A stretch of DNA of 64,000 nucleotides from Acidobacteriota bacterium (GTDB taxonomy: Bacteria; Acidobacteriota; Blastocatellia; UBA7656), in NCBI GenBank assembly GCA_016201275.1, contig JACQDB010000110.1, positions 1-64,000 of the forward strand, given 5' to 3'. A program made the translations under genes and the position numbers. Positions 34,762 to 43,329 of this stretch are shown piece after piece. The notes beneath the pieces were generated by a model. The model did no database searches. It was not told the DNA's origin and saw only the letters and a list, made by a program, of their open reading frames with translations. Position 1 is the stretch's first letter. Each line of letters opens with the position of its first letter.

Positions 34762-37377
34762 ATGAAGTATTTAGCCAGCATCATCTCCATTCTGATTTTA
34801 TCCTTCACGGTCGCCGCGCAAGATGCAGCGCTCGAACGCGGACAGGTTCTGCTCACCCACGGCGCGTACCAAGAGGCCATCGCGCATTTCAATGCGATGC
34901 TGGAAAAGCAGAGCGAGTCGGTGGAGACGCAGGTTTTGCTGCTGCGTGCGCTCGTCGAAACCGGCGAGTATGCGGCGGCGGAAAAACGCGCCAGAGAGTT
35001 TTTGATCAAGCAACCCAATGAAGCGCGCTTGCAAAACGCGCTCGGCGAAGTGCTGTTGGAAACCGGGCGTTATGCGGAAGCCGCTGCTGCATTCGCGCAC
35101 GCCGCCAAAACCGCAAAAGGCACTCCGCTCTATCGCGCCTTGCTCAATCAGGCTCGCGCTCGGCTCGCTCAAGGCAACGAGGATGACGCCAGAATTATCC
35201 TTGTTGAGTTGGCGCAAAAGTACCAGGCCGATGAGGAAGTGAACGCCGAAGCCCTGACGATTTTCGCCAAAGCCTTCGCCTGTCTGGAAAAATATCAGGA
35301 CGCCAACGACCTCTACATTGATGCGCGTGACGAAGACGAGCAATTCATCGAAGCCTTCATCGCACAAGGCGAGTTGTTGAATGAAAAGTACAACTATGCG
35401 GAAGCGCAAAGCCTTTTTGAAGACGCTTTGAAAATCAATGCAAATTCTCCGGCAGCCTTGATTGGGCTGGCCGAAAGCAAGCGCTTGAGTTTCAGCCCCG
35501 ATGCCGGAGGCGCGATTGAACTGGCGCTGCGCGTCAATCCTAATGCGGTGCGGGCGCTGACCTTGAAAGCCTGGTTTCAGCTTGAAGAAGAACGCACCGA
35601 CGCGGCGATGACCACCATCGAACGCGCCCTGGCCGTCAATCCCAATGCCCTTGAAGCGCACGCTTTGCGGGCGGCGATTTTTTACGCCAGCGACCGCAAC
35701 GCCGAACTCGAAGCCGAAACCAAACGCGCTCTTGCTATCAATGCGAAAGCCGGAATCTTCTTTGACACACTGGCGCATTTTGCGGTCATCAAACGTCGCT
35801 ATGCCGATGGCGTAAGGTTCGGGCGGCGTGCGGTTGAACTGTCGCCGAAACTTTGGCGCGCGCGCACCGACCTCGGCATTCAACTGCTTCGCATTGGCAA
35901 GACCGCCGAAGGTCGCGCCGAACTCGAAAAAGCTTTCGCTGGCGACCCGTTCAATCTGTGGGCTAAAAATACCCTCGATTTATTGGATTCCATCAAAGAT
36001 TATGTGGACACCACACGCGGCGCGTTCCTCATCAAGACCTCGCCGAAAGAGGCGGAAGTGGTGGCACCTTACGCCGCCGAGTTGATTGAAGAAGCTTATA
36101 AAAAATTGACCGCGAAATATAAATTCACACCGACTGCGCCCATCGCTGTCGAGTTGTTCGAGAATCACGAAGACTTCGCCGTGAAAGCGCTGGGCTTGCC
36201 GGGGTTGGGCGCTCTGGGCGTTTGCTTCGGCCAGACCATAGCGATGGACAGCCCTTCGGCGCGTGCCGCCGGACAGTTCAATTGGGGCGGCACTTTGTGG
36301 CATGAATTCACCCACGTCATCACCTTGCAAATGACCGACTACAAAATTCCGCGCTGGTTTTCCGAAGGGCTTTCGGTCTTTGAAGAACGCCGCGCCCGAC
36401 CGGGTTGGGGCGATGATTGGTCGGTCGAAGTGGTCAAGGCTTACAGCGACGGGCGCTTCGTGAAAATCGCCAATCTCGACGCTGCCTTCACGCGCCCGAA
36501 GACCCCCGATGGCGTGCCGCTGGCCTATTTTCAAGCTTCGCAGGTTTGCGAATTCGTCGAAGAAAAATATGGCTTCGACACCATTTTGAAAATGCTGGCA
36601 CTGTATAAAGAGGGCGCAAAAGACCTAGAGGTTTTGCAGCAGGCGCTGCACTTGACGCCGGAACAATTCGATCAGTCGTTCAACGAATTTTTGCAGGCGA
36701 AGATCAAAGATAAGATTGCCGCGCTAGGCACTGGCCCCATGCGGGTGAATGATGATGCGAAACAAGCCGAGATCATTTTAGAAGCGGTGTTGAAAACTCG
36801 ACCCAACGATTATTTCGCGCTGCTGAAATTGGGGACGATTTACAAACAGGAAGGCGATAAGGAAAAGGCCATAGCGCTGCTGAAACGCGCTGCCGAAGTT
36901 TTCCCGTACTATGCCAGAGAAGGCAATCCTTATGTGCAGCTTGCCGATTTGTACGAAGCGCAGGGCCAGAAGGCGGAAGCGCAAGCGGCGCTTGAAGCCT
37001 TGATCAAACATAACGAGACGGATGCCTCGGCCTATAAGCGATTGGCGAAACTCAAAATGGAGTTACAGGATCGGGCGGGAGCGCTGGCGACGATTTACAC
37101 CAGTTTTTATGTGACGCCATTTGATGCCGACTTGCACAAGCTGGCGGGCGATGCGTATCTTGAACAGGGTAGTGTTGCCGAGGCGGTGCGGGAATTTCGC
37201 GTCGTGGTGTCGCTGCAACCGGCGAACCCTGCCGACGCGCATTATGATTTAGCGCGCGCTTTGGCAGCGAGCGGCAACAAGGTGGAAGCCAAACGCGAAG
37301 TGCTGCGCGCTCTGGAAATCGCTCCGAGTTTCGAGAAAGCGCAGGAGTTGCTGTTGAAACTTCGCGGGGAAGGATGA
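34762..37377 (+). CDS. Exported TPR protein with MA-type (gluzincin) metallopeptidase domain
   Basis: The 871-residue protein starts with a signal peptide (KYLASIISILILSFTVAAQ). TPRs fill residues 25-390. A zinc-peptidase domain follows, with HEFTH near residue 514 (GTLWHEFTHVITLQM) and the downstream Glu in PRWFSEGLSVFEE as third ligand, the pattern of peptidase MA families. More TPRs fill residues 650-871. The enzyme probably acts in the periplasm; its substrate is unknown. It is close behind the caspase gene and ahead of the DUF4159/MoxR cluster. Confidence 0.87.
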   Translation: MKYLASIISILILSFTVAAQDAALERGQVLLTHGAYQEAIAHFNAMLEKQSESVETQVLLLRALVETGEYAAAEKRAREFLIKQPNEARLQNALGEVLLETGRYAEAAAAFAHAAKTAKGTPLYRALLNQARARLAQGNEDDARIILVELAQKYQADEEVNAEALTIFAKAFACLEKYQDANDLYIDARDEDEQFIEAFIAQGELLNEKYNYAEAQSLFEDALKINANSPAALIGLAESKRLSFSPDAGGAIELALRVNPNAVRALTLKAWFQLEEERTDAAMTTIERALAVNPNALEAHALRAAIFYASDRNAELEAETKRALAINAKAGIFFDTLAHFAVIKRRYADGVRFGRRAVELSPKLWRARTDLGIQLLRIGKTAEGRAELEKAFAGDPFNLWAKNTLDLLDSIKDYVDTTRGAFLIKTSPKEAEVVAPYAAELIEEAYKKLTAKYKFTPTAPIAVELFENHEDFAVKALGLPGLGALGVCFGQTIAMDSPSARAAGQFNWGGTLWHEFTHVITLQMTDYKIPRWFSEGLSVFEERRARPGWGDDWSVEVVKAYSDGRFVKIANLDAAFTRPKTPDGVPLAYFQASQVCEFVEEKYGFDTILKMLALYKEGAKDLEVLQQALHLTPEQFDQSFNEFLQAKIKDKIAALGTGPMRVNDDAKQAEIILEAVLKTRPNDYFALLKLGTIYKQEGDKEKAIALLKRAAEVFPYYAREGNPYVQLADLYEAQGQKAEAQAALEALIKHNETDASAYKRLAKLKMELQDRAGALATIYTSFYVTPFDADLHKLAGDAYLEQGSVAEAVREFRVVVSLQPANPADAHYDLARALAASGNKVEAKREVLRALEIAPSFEKAQELLLKLRGEG

Positions 37378-37382
37378 ATGGC

Positions 37383-37504
37383 AGTCCTTGGTCCTTAGTC
37401 CTTAGTCCTTAGCTGGCTTGTGCGAACTCCTTGAAACTGGCTCCTGTAGCCGGTTTCAAGACAGACAAGAAAAGCTAAGGACTAAGGACTAAGGACCAAG
37501 GACT
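37383..37504. repeat. Hairpin built of CCTTAGT words
   Basis: The arms (37383-37414 and 37473-37504) are perfect 32-base complements made of repeated AGTCCTTAGTCCTTAG words. The middle holds a second stem (CTTGAAACTGGCTCC / GTAGCCGGTTTCAAG). It fills the gap between two plus-strand genes and stops 13 bases before the next start codon. A related, less perfect one lies at 55231-55328. Confidence 0.88.
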
Positions 37505-37516
37505 TCCCGCAAGGAC

Positions 37517-38326
37517 ATGAAAGCAGTATTGGTTATCGCATTATTGGGGTTTGTGATTGCGCCGACGCTATTTGTCGCGGCGAAGGGAAACCCGACCGAC
37601 CGGGCAACGGAAAAGGCTGGCGGCACGTTTCGTTATGCCGACGAACGGATGGGCGAAAAGCAGGATTTGTCGGACAAATTCATGTTTGCGCGCATTCATT
37701 TCGGGCCGGTGGTGCCGGGCGCGTATTGGGGAGACGGCACGCGTGGCAGCGATTCCTGGTCGCACGATTACCCGGAAGCCGGATTGCATCTGCGAAAGAT
37801 TTTATCCGAATTGTCGAAGATGCCGGTTTACACAGACATCAACGAATATGTTTTTACCTTCAACGATCCGAATCTCTGCAAGTATCCGTTGGCGTATCTT
37901 TGTGAAGTCGGCTATATGGATTTGTCAGAAGACGAGATTAAAGGGATGCGCGAATACCTGTTGCGCGGCGGCTTTTTAATCGTAGATGATTTTCGCAGCA
38001 ATGGTCAGTATCAGAATTTTTATGAATATGTGAAGCGCGCCTTCCCGGAAGATGACTATAAAATCAAGCCGCTTGATTTATCGCACCCGATTTTCAATTG
38101 TTTCTTTTCCATCCCAACCCTCGATGTTCACTCGAAGTATGATCGAGGCAAGCCGCAGTTTTTAGGTTTGGAAGATAAGCACGGGCGCTTGATGATGATG
38201 ATTAATTTCAACACTGATGTAAGCGATTTCTGGCAATGGTCTAACGATCCCAGCCAACCGCTTGAAGATTCCAATACCGCTTACAAATTCGGTGTCAACT
38301 ATGTGTTTTACGCGATGACGCACTAA
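37517..38326 (+). CDS. DUF4159 domain protein
   Basis: The 269-residue protein has a signal peptide (VLVIALLGFVIAPTLFVAA) and then matches DUF4159: FMFARIHFGPVVPG, DYPEAGLHLRKILSEL, FTFNDPNLCKYPLAYLCEVG and LRRGGFLI-like text (LLRGGFLIVDDF). DUF4159 proteins are regularly found next to MoxR ATPases and VWA proteins, as here, and their fold resembles the glutamine-amidotransferase-like part of those VWA proteins. The biochemical role is unknown. Directly preceded by the hairpin at 37383-37504. Confidence 0.9.
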   Translation: MKAVLVIALLGFVIAPTLFVAAKGNPTDRATEKAGGTFRYADERMGEKQDLSDKFMFARIHFGPVVPGAYWGDGTRGSDSWSHDYPEAGLHLRKILSELSKMPVYTDINEYVFTFNDPNLCKYPLAYLCEVGYMDLSEDEIKGMREYLLRGGFLIVDDFRSNGQYQNFYEYVKRAFPEDDYKIKPLDLSHPIFNCFFSIPTLDVHSKYDRGKPQFLGLEDKHGRLMMMINFNTDVSDFWQWSNDPSQPLEDSNTAYKFGVNYVFYAMTH

Positions 38327-38335
38327 TAAAATAGT

Positions 38336-38404
38336 GCGGAATGATGAAGGCGGAGTGCGGAGTTGAATCTGCAAAAACTCCGCACTCCGCCTTCATCATT
38401 CCGC
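38336..38404. repeat. Perfect 29 bp hairpin between DUF4159 and MoxR genes
   Basis: Arms GCGGAATGATGAAGGCGGAG plus TGCGGAGTT, at 38336-38364, and their exact complement at 38376-38404 enclose an 11-base loop. The arms contain GGCGGAGTGCGGAGT words. It ends six bases before the MoxR ribosome binding site, so the transcript leader would be strongly folded. Confidence 0.9.
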
Positions 38405-38419
38405 GCTCATGAGGAGAGA

Positions 38420-39442
38420 ATGGCATTAGATACGGCAGACATAGTTCGAGAAGACGAGTTGTTGGGCAAGCTGATTTCGGCGCGGGAACAGATTCGCCAC
38501 GAAGTGCAAAAGGTCATCGTGGCGCAGGATGAAATCGTGGATCAGGTGTTGATTTCGCTCTTTGTCGGCGGCCATTCGCTGGTTAGCGGCGTGCCGGGAC
38601 TGGCAAAAACCTTGTTGATTAAAACGGTGTCAAGCATACTGGATTTGTCGTTCAAGCGTATTCAATTCACGCCCGATTTGATGCCTTCCGATATAACCGG
38701 AACCGACATCATCGAAGAAGACCGCTCCACTGGGCATCGCAAATTGGAATTCATCAAAGGGCCATTGTTTGCCAATATTATTTTGGCCGATGAAATCAAT
38801 CGCACACCGCCCAAGACACAGGCCGCATTGCTGGAAGCCATGCAGGAAGGCAGCGTCACGGTGCAGGGGACGACTTATCAATTGCCGCAACCGTTTTATG
38901 TATTGGCGACGCAAAACCCCATAGAGATGGAAGGCACGTATCCGTTGCCCGAAGCCCAGCTTGATCGCTTTATGTTCAACGTGCGAATCGGTTATTTAAG
39001 CGAAGACGACGAAGTGGAAGTGGTCAGCCGCACCACTACGGTGCAGGATTTTTCCTTTGAGCGCAACGTGACGGGCGCAGACATATTGGAGTTTCAACGC
39101 TTGGTGCGGCGCGTACCGGTTGCCGAATCGGTGACGCGCTACGCCGTGCAGTTGGTCAGCGCCAGCCGCCCTGTGACAGAGAACGCACCCGATTTCATTA
39201 AGAAGTGGGTGAACTGGGGCGCGTCCTTGAGGGCTTCGCAGTTTTTAATTTTAGGTGGCAAAGCGCGCGCCGTGATGAGCGGGCGTTACAACGTGAGCGT
39301 CGAAGATGTGCGAGCCTTGGCCTATCCGATTTTGCGCCATCGAATTTTGTTGAACTTCCACGCCGAATCCGAGCGCGTCAATTCCGACGAGGTGATTCGC
39401 CGTTTGATTGAAGCGGTTCCCGCGCCGAAATCGGGATTGTAA
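38420..39442 (+). CDS. MoxR family AAA+ ATPase
   Basis: The 340-residue protein is a MoxR-type chaperone ATPase. Visible motifs are the Walker A in SGVPGLAKTLLIKT, Walker B in IILADEINRTPPKTQ, the EAMQEGSVTVQG sensor region, ATQNPIEMEGTYPLPEAQLDRF and the lid domain ending in HRILLNFHAESE. MoxR proteins work with VWA proteins encoded next to them, probably in metal insertion or complex assembly. The start at 38420 has GAGGAGAGA upstream. DUF58 and BatA genes follow on the same strand. Confidence 0.95.
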   Translation: MALDTADIVREDELLGKLISAREQIRHEVQKVIVAQDEIVDQVLISLFVGGHSLVSGVPGLAKTLLIKTVSSILDLSFKRIQFTPDLMPSDITGTDIIEEDRSTGHRKLEFIKGPLFANIILADEINRTPPKTQAALLEAMQEGSVTVQGTTYQLPQPFYVLATQNPIEMEGTYPLPEAQLDRFMFNVRIGYLSEDDEVEVVSRTTTVQDFSFERNVTGADILEFQRLVRRVPVAESVTRYAVQLVSASRPVTENAPDFIKKWVNWGASLRASQFLILGGKARAVMSGRYNVSVEDVRALAYPILRHRILLNFHAESERVNSDEVIRRLIEAVPAPKSGL

Positions 39443-39447
39443 ACGGT

Positions 39448-40356
39448 ATGTCGCAAGTCATCCCGCAACAACCAGGCACGCGATTTTTAGCGCCCGAAGT
39501 TTTGGCGCGCATCACCTCGCTTGAACTCATCGCGCGGTCGGTGGTCGAAGGCTTTATCTCCGGCCTGCATCGTTCGCCGCATCTGGGATTTTCTACCGAC
39601 TTCGCCGAGCATAGGCAATATATGCCCGGCGATGATGTGCGCCATCTGGATTGGAAACTGCTTGCCAGAACCGACCGCCTCTACATCAAAAAATATCAGG
39701 CCGATACCAACACCCAGATTACTATTCTGCTCGATGCCAGCGCCTCGATGAATTACGCCAGCGGCGCAGTCACCAAGATGCAGTACGCGCAGTTTCTCGC
39801 GTCTTCATTGGCTTTTTTAGGCGTGCGGCAACACGACTCCGTTGGACTTGATGCGTTCAACGAAGAGATTATCGAACACGTCCCGCCGCTATCGAAGACC
39901 GGCCATCTGCGAACTTTGCTGGGCGTCATCGAACGCCTACAGGCGAACCAAACGACGAAGCTTGCCGAACAGTTGCACCGCGTTGCCGAACGCTTGACGC
40001 GGCGTGGCGTCATCGTCTTGATTTCTGATTTGTATGACGACCCGGCGAGTATTATTCAGGGTTTGGAGCATCTGCGCTTTCGCGGCAACGAAGTCATCGT
40101 CTTTCAGGTGATGGACAAACAGGAGTTGGATTTCGTCTTTGATGATGCGGTGATTTTGGAAGATAGCGAGACCGAAGAACAATTGCACGTCATCCCGGAC
40201 GCGCTGCGCGATGAATACTTGCAAGCCGTGCAAGCGCACCTTGACGCGATACGCGAAGGCGCAACCCGCAACCGCATAGACTACGAATTATTGCGAACCT
40301 CGGAGCCGCTCGATTTGGCGCTCTCGTCTTATCTGCACCGCCGCTCTATGCTTTGA
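39448..40356 (+). CDS. DUF58 domain protein (VWA-like)
   Basis: The 302-residue protein has the DUF58 core SGLHRSPHLGFSTDFAEHRQ, then YMPGDDVRHLDWKLLARTDR and a metal-site-like LLDASASMNYAS, followed by the VWA-type fold. It begins five bases after the MoxR stop codon, so both are translated from one message. The family is a constant partner of MoxR; it is thought to be cytoplasmic, and no membrane segment is seen here. Confidence 0.93.
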   Translation: MSQVIPQQPGTRFLAPEVLARITSLELIARSVVEGFISGLHRSPHLGFSTDFAEHRQYMPGDDVRHLDWKLLARTDRLYIKKYQADTNTQITILLDASASMNYASGAVTKMQYAQFLASSLAFLGVRQHDSVGLDAFNEEIIEHVPPLSKTGHLRTLLGVIERLQANQTTKLAEQLHRVAERLTRRGVIVLISDLYDDPASIIQGLEHLRFRGNEVIVFQVMDKQELDFVFDDAVILEDSETEEQLHVIPDALRDEYLQAVQAHLDAIREGATRNRIDYELLRTSEPLDLALSSYLHRRSML

Positions 40357-40371
40357 ACGTTGGAGGTGATT

Positions 40372-40635
40372 ATGGCGAAACCCTTGTTTGAAGACACCGA
40401 TGAACAGACCGAGCGCCGCTTGATTGAACTGACGCGGGCGATGCCGGAGGAGAAAAAATTGCGCCTGCTGTTTTCGATGATTGAAACCGGCAGACAACTG
40501 GGAATGGCAGGTTTGCAGAGTCGCTATCCACAGGCTTCGCCGGATGAGTTGAAAAAGCGCTATGCGGCTTTGGTGTTGGATCGAGAAACCGTGATGAAAG
40601 TTTACGGATGGGATCCGGAAGAGGAAGGCTATTAG
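40372..40635 (+). CDS. Small helical protein paired with a nucleotidyltransferase
   Basis: The 87-residue product (PEEKKLRLLFSMIETGRQLG, QSRYPQASPDELKKRYAALV) looks all-helical and soluble. Short proteins with this RYPxxSPxEL text are common upstream of nucleotidyltransferases in several phyla, from memory of the family. The start at 40372 has TGGAGGTG upstream. Its TAG stop overlaps the GTG start of the next gene. The pair interrupts the otherwise usual MoxR-DUF58-BatA order. A toxin-antitoxin relation is possible but not shown. Confidence 0.8.
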   Translation: MAKPLFEDTDEQTERRLIELTRAMPEEKKLRLLFSMIETGRQLGMAGLQSRYPQASPDELKKRYAALVLDRETVMKVYGWDPEEEGY

Positions 40636-41213
40636 TGGATGAGCAGGCGTTGACAGTTTTATTGCGAGTCACTGAAGTCTTCGACAAATTCGCCATTCCC
40701 TATGTGATCGGCGGTTCCTTCGCAAGTTCCTTTCATGGGTTGTTACGCATGACGAACGATGTAGATATTGTGGCGGTGATTCGAGAGGAACAAACAGCAG
40801 GATTAGCCACAGAATTTGCGAACGATTTTTATGTTGATGCAGAAATGATTAGCCGCGCAGTACGGCAAAAAAGCTCTTTCAATATGCTGCACTTCGATAC
40901 TACTTTCAAAGCCGATGTGTTTATTGCCAAGCCGGGTTTTCAAGAGCAGGAGATTGCGCGCCGACAATTGAAAAAACTGGGAACCGATACGGATTATGCC
41001 TTCTATTTTTCAACGCCCGAAGACATCATCCTGGCGAAACTGGATTGGTATCGCAAAGGCAATTACGTTGCCAATCAACAGTGGCGCGACATTGCCAGCG
41101 TCATCAGAGTTCAAGGCGCGAAACTCGATATTGAGTATATGCGACGGTGGGCAGGCGCTTTGGGGTTGAGTGATTTGCTTGAGCAGGCGTTGGAAGAATC
41201 CTTAAATGAATAA
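40635..41213 (+). CDS. Nucleotidyltransferase-fold protein
   Basis: The 192-residue protein has the nucleotidyltransferase signature YVIGGSFASSFHG followed by RMTNDVDIVAVI, where the Gly-Ser pair and Asp-x-Asp bind nucleotide and metal, and later DVFIAKPGF and TPEDIILAKLDWYRKG, as in the AbiEii/DUF6036-like group. It starts with GTG overlapping the upstream TAG, with GAGGAAGG as ribosome binding site, so the two are coupled. Relatives include toxins that modify tRNA or proteins; the substrate here is unknown. Located inside a MoxR/Bat cluster. Confidence 0.82.
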   Translation: MDEQALTVLLRVTEVFDKFAIPYVIGGSFASSFHGLLRMTNDVDIVAVIREEQTAGLATEFANDFYVDAEMISRAVRQKSSFNMLHFDTTFKADVFIAKPGFQEQEIARRQLKKLGTDTDYAFYFSTPEDIILAKLDWYRKGNYVANQQWRDIASVIRVQGAKLDIEYMRRWAGALGLSDLLEQALEESLNE

Positions 41214-41234
41214 GCAATCTGATCGAGAAGTGAA

Positions 41235-43271
41235 ATGGCATTTTTAAATCCACTCTTTTTAATTGGCGCAATAGCGGCGGCGCTGCCGGTGCTGGTGCAT
41301 CTGGTGAGGCGCACGCGAGCGCCGAAACGGCCCTTTCCGTCGCTGATGTTTTTGCGCCGCATTGAACAGAAAGTCGTCCGCAAACGCAAACTCCGCAATC
41401 TGCTGTTGCTGGCCTTGCGCTGCCTCGCCTTGCTGCTTCTGGCGCTGGCTTTTGCGCGGCCTTACTTTACCAATAATCTGGTCACGGCCTCGACTACAAG
41501 CAGCGCCAGCACTGTCATTTTGTTGGACACCTCGGCGAGTATGCGCTATGCAGATGTTTTTGAACGCGCCAAAACGGCAGCTCGCAACATCGTCAGCAAC
41601 GCCGCTTCCGACGAGCACATCGCGCTGGTCAGTTTCGCGCAAAGCTATGACATCGTGCGCCCCTTGAAAAATAACCATGCCGAAATCAACGCCCTGCTCA
41701 ACGATGTAAAGCCGGGGCTTGCCGCCGCCGATTATCTGCAAGCCGTGCAGGCCGCCGATGCCTTGTTGAAAGAGGTGAAGAGCGGCGCGAAAAAAATTTT
41801 TCTGATCTCCGATTTTCAGGCGTCGAACTGGAATCGCGCTTCGGCACAGGTGAAGCTTGCGCCCGATATGAAACTCACGCCGGTTGAGGTAGCGGACGCC
41901 AGAGCCGCGAACTTTGCCGTCACCCATATTCAAGCCGACCCCGTGGTGTACACGCAGAAATACACCGGCAAATTGACCGCGCAAATCAACAACTTCAGCA
42001 CGGAGATTGCCGAGCATCTCGCCGTAGATTTCAAGCTCAACGATCTGGTCGTCGAACGCCGCGAGATTTCGCTCGACGGTCTGGCGTCTGAGTCCATCGA
42101 GTTCACCGGCTTCAATGTGCCGGAAGGCAACAATCGCGCCAGCATCGAAATCGCTAACGATGCGTTTGCCTTCGATAATCGCAATTACTTTGTCATACGC
42201 CGCGAAAATCAAACCAAAGTGCTGGCCATCGAAACCGCCTCCCGTGGCCGCAGCGAAAGCCTATACTTGCAACAAGCTTTGCTTGCCGGTGAAAATAATC
42301 GCTACGCCTTGACCGTCAAGAGCGCCGGAACGGTCAGCCCCAACGAGTTGAACGAATACCGCGTCATCATCATCAACGATGCGAATATCAGCGCAGCGCT
42401 GGCTGCCTCTGTCAAAAGTTTTGTCGAGCGCGGCGGCGGTTTAATCATCGCTGCAGGCAAACACACAGACGCGGCGGAGTTCAATCGCACCTTGGGCAAC
42501 TTGTCACCGGCTGAACTGGATGACGCGGCGCAGCAGCGCAACGGCTATGCGTTGATGAGCCAGATGAAGACCGACCATCCGATCTTTAGTCCGTTTGCGC
42601 GCAGTGGGCGATTGACTTCCACGCGAGTCTATAACTATCACAGGAGTTCGCCGAAAACGACCGCCGAAGTATTGGCGGCGCTCGATGACGGCAGCCCTAT
42701 GTTGATAGAAGGTTTGGCAGGGCGCGGCAAAGTTTTGTTGTTGACCACAACGCTTGATACCGCGTGGAACGATTTGCCTTTGACGGCGATGTTTTTGCCG
42801 CTCATCAGACAAATGCTTGAACATTTGAGTGGCGAGCAGGCAGCGCTTTCTTACACCGTAGGGCAAATTTTCACAGCGCCGCCCGGTGAAGACGGCACGC
42901 TTCCGGCGATAGAAAATCCGACGGGCGGGCGCGTCGAAAATGCGCTACGAACCGCCAACAACGAACTGGCGGTCAACGCCAGCGAAGTCGGTTTTTATCG
43001 TTTGCGTTATCGTGACCATATGGAGAACGTAGCGGTGAATGTGGACGCCAGGGAATCCGATTTTACCAAATTGAATCTCGATGATTTTCTTGCCAGCCTC
43101 GCGCCCACAGCCGATGCCGCCAACACGCCGCCGCTGCCGACTCGCCAGAGCGCCGCAGAGATCGAAGCGCGACAACGCTTGTGGCTGCCGTTGATTCTTT
43201 TGGCGCTGCTGTTGTTTGTGGCGGAATCACTGCTGGCGCGCCGCCTACGCATAGCAAAATTAGTTGGCTAG
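41235..43271 (+). CDS. BatA-like membrane protein with VWA domain
   Basis: The 678-residue protein begins with the BatA-type lead FLNPLFLIGAIAAALPVLVH and a second membrane segment (LLLLALRCLALLLLALAFA). The VWA metal site is VILLDTSASMRYAD near residue 95. A beta-rich middle and an amidotransferase-like part (RVIIINDANISAAL, GGGLIIAAGKHTDA) follow, and the protein ends in a membrane helix (LWLPLILLALLLFVAESLL). It probably works with the MoxR and DUF58 proteins encoded upstream at the inner membrane. It overlaps the in-frame extension of the next gene. Confidence 0.9.
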   Translation: MAFLNPLFLIGAIAAALPVLVHLVRRTRAPKRPFPSLMFLRRIEQKVVRKRKLRNLLLLALRCLALLLLALAFARPYFTNNLVTASTTSSASTVILLDTSASMRYADVFERAKTAARNIVSNAASDEHIALVSFAQSYDIVRPLKNNHAEINALLNDVKPGLAAADYLQAVQAADALLKEVKSGAKKIFLISDFQASNWNRASAQVKLAPDMKLTPVEVADARAANFAVTHIQADPVVYTQKYTGKLTAQINNFSTEIAEHLAVDFKLNDLVVERREISLDGLASESIEFTGFNVPEGNNRASIEIANDAFAFDNRNYFVIRRENQTKVLAIETASRGRSESLYLQQALLAGENNRYALTVKSAGTVSPNELNEYRVIIINDANISAALAASVKSFVERGGGLIIAAGKHTDAAEFNRTLGNLSPAELDDAAQQRNGYALMSQMKTDHPIFSPFARSGRLTSTRVYNYHRSSPKTTAEVLAALDDGSPMLIEGLAGRGKVLLLTTTLDTAWNDLPLTAMFLPLIRQMLEHLSGEQAALSYTVGQIFTAPPGEDGTLPAIENPTGGRVENALRTANNELAVNASEVGFYRLRYRDHMENVAVNVDARESDFTKLNLDDFLASLAPTADAANTPPLPTRQSAAEIEARQRLWLPLILLALLLFVAESLLARRLRIAKLVG

Positions 43272-43329
43272 TTGGGCTTCGTTTTCCGTTCCCATGACGA
43301 TAAAATTTTTCCCGAGGTCAATCGTTCTT

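Noticed and set aside
34798-35883. A 361-codon minus-strand ORF opposite the TPR/gluzincin gene
   Set aside because: The plus strand encodes obvious TPRs with signal peptide and HExxH; the antisense frame is low-complexity and only an artefact of codon bias.
41259-42212. A 317-codon minus-strand ORF opposite batA
   Set aside because: The BatA frame has membrane segments and a VWA metal site; the antisense frame shows no protein-like pattern.
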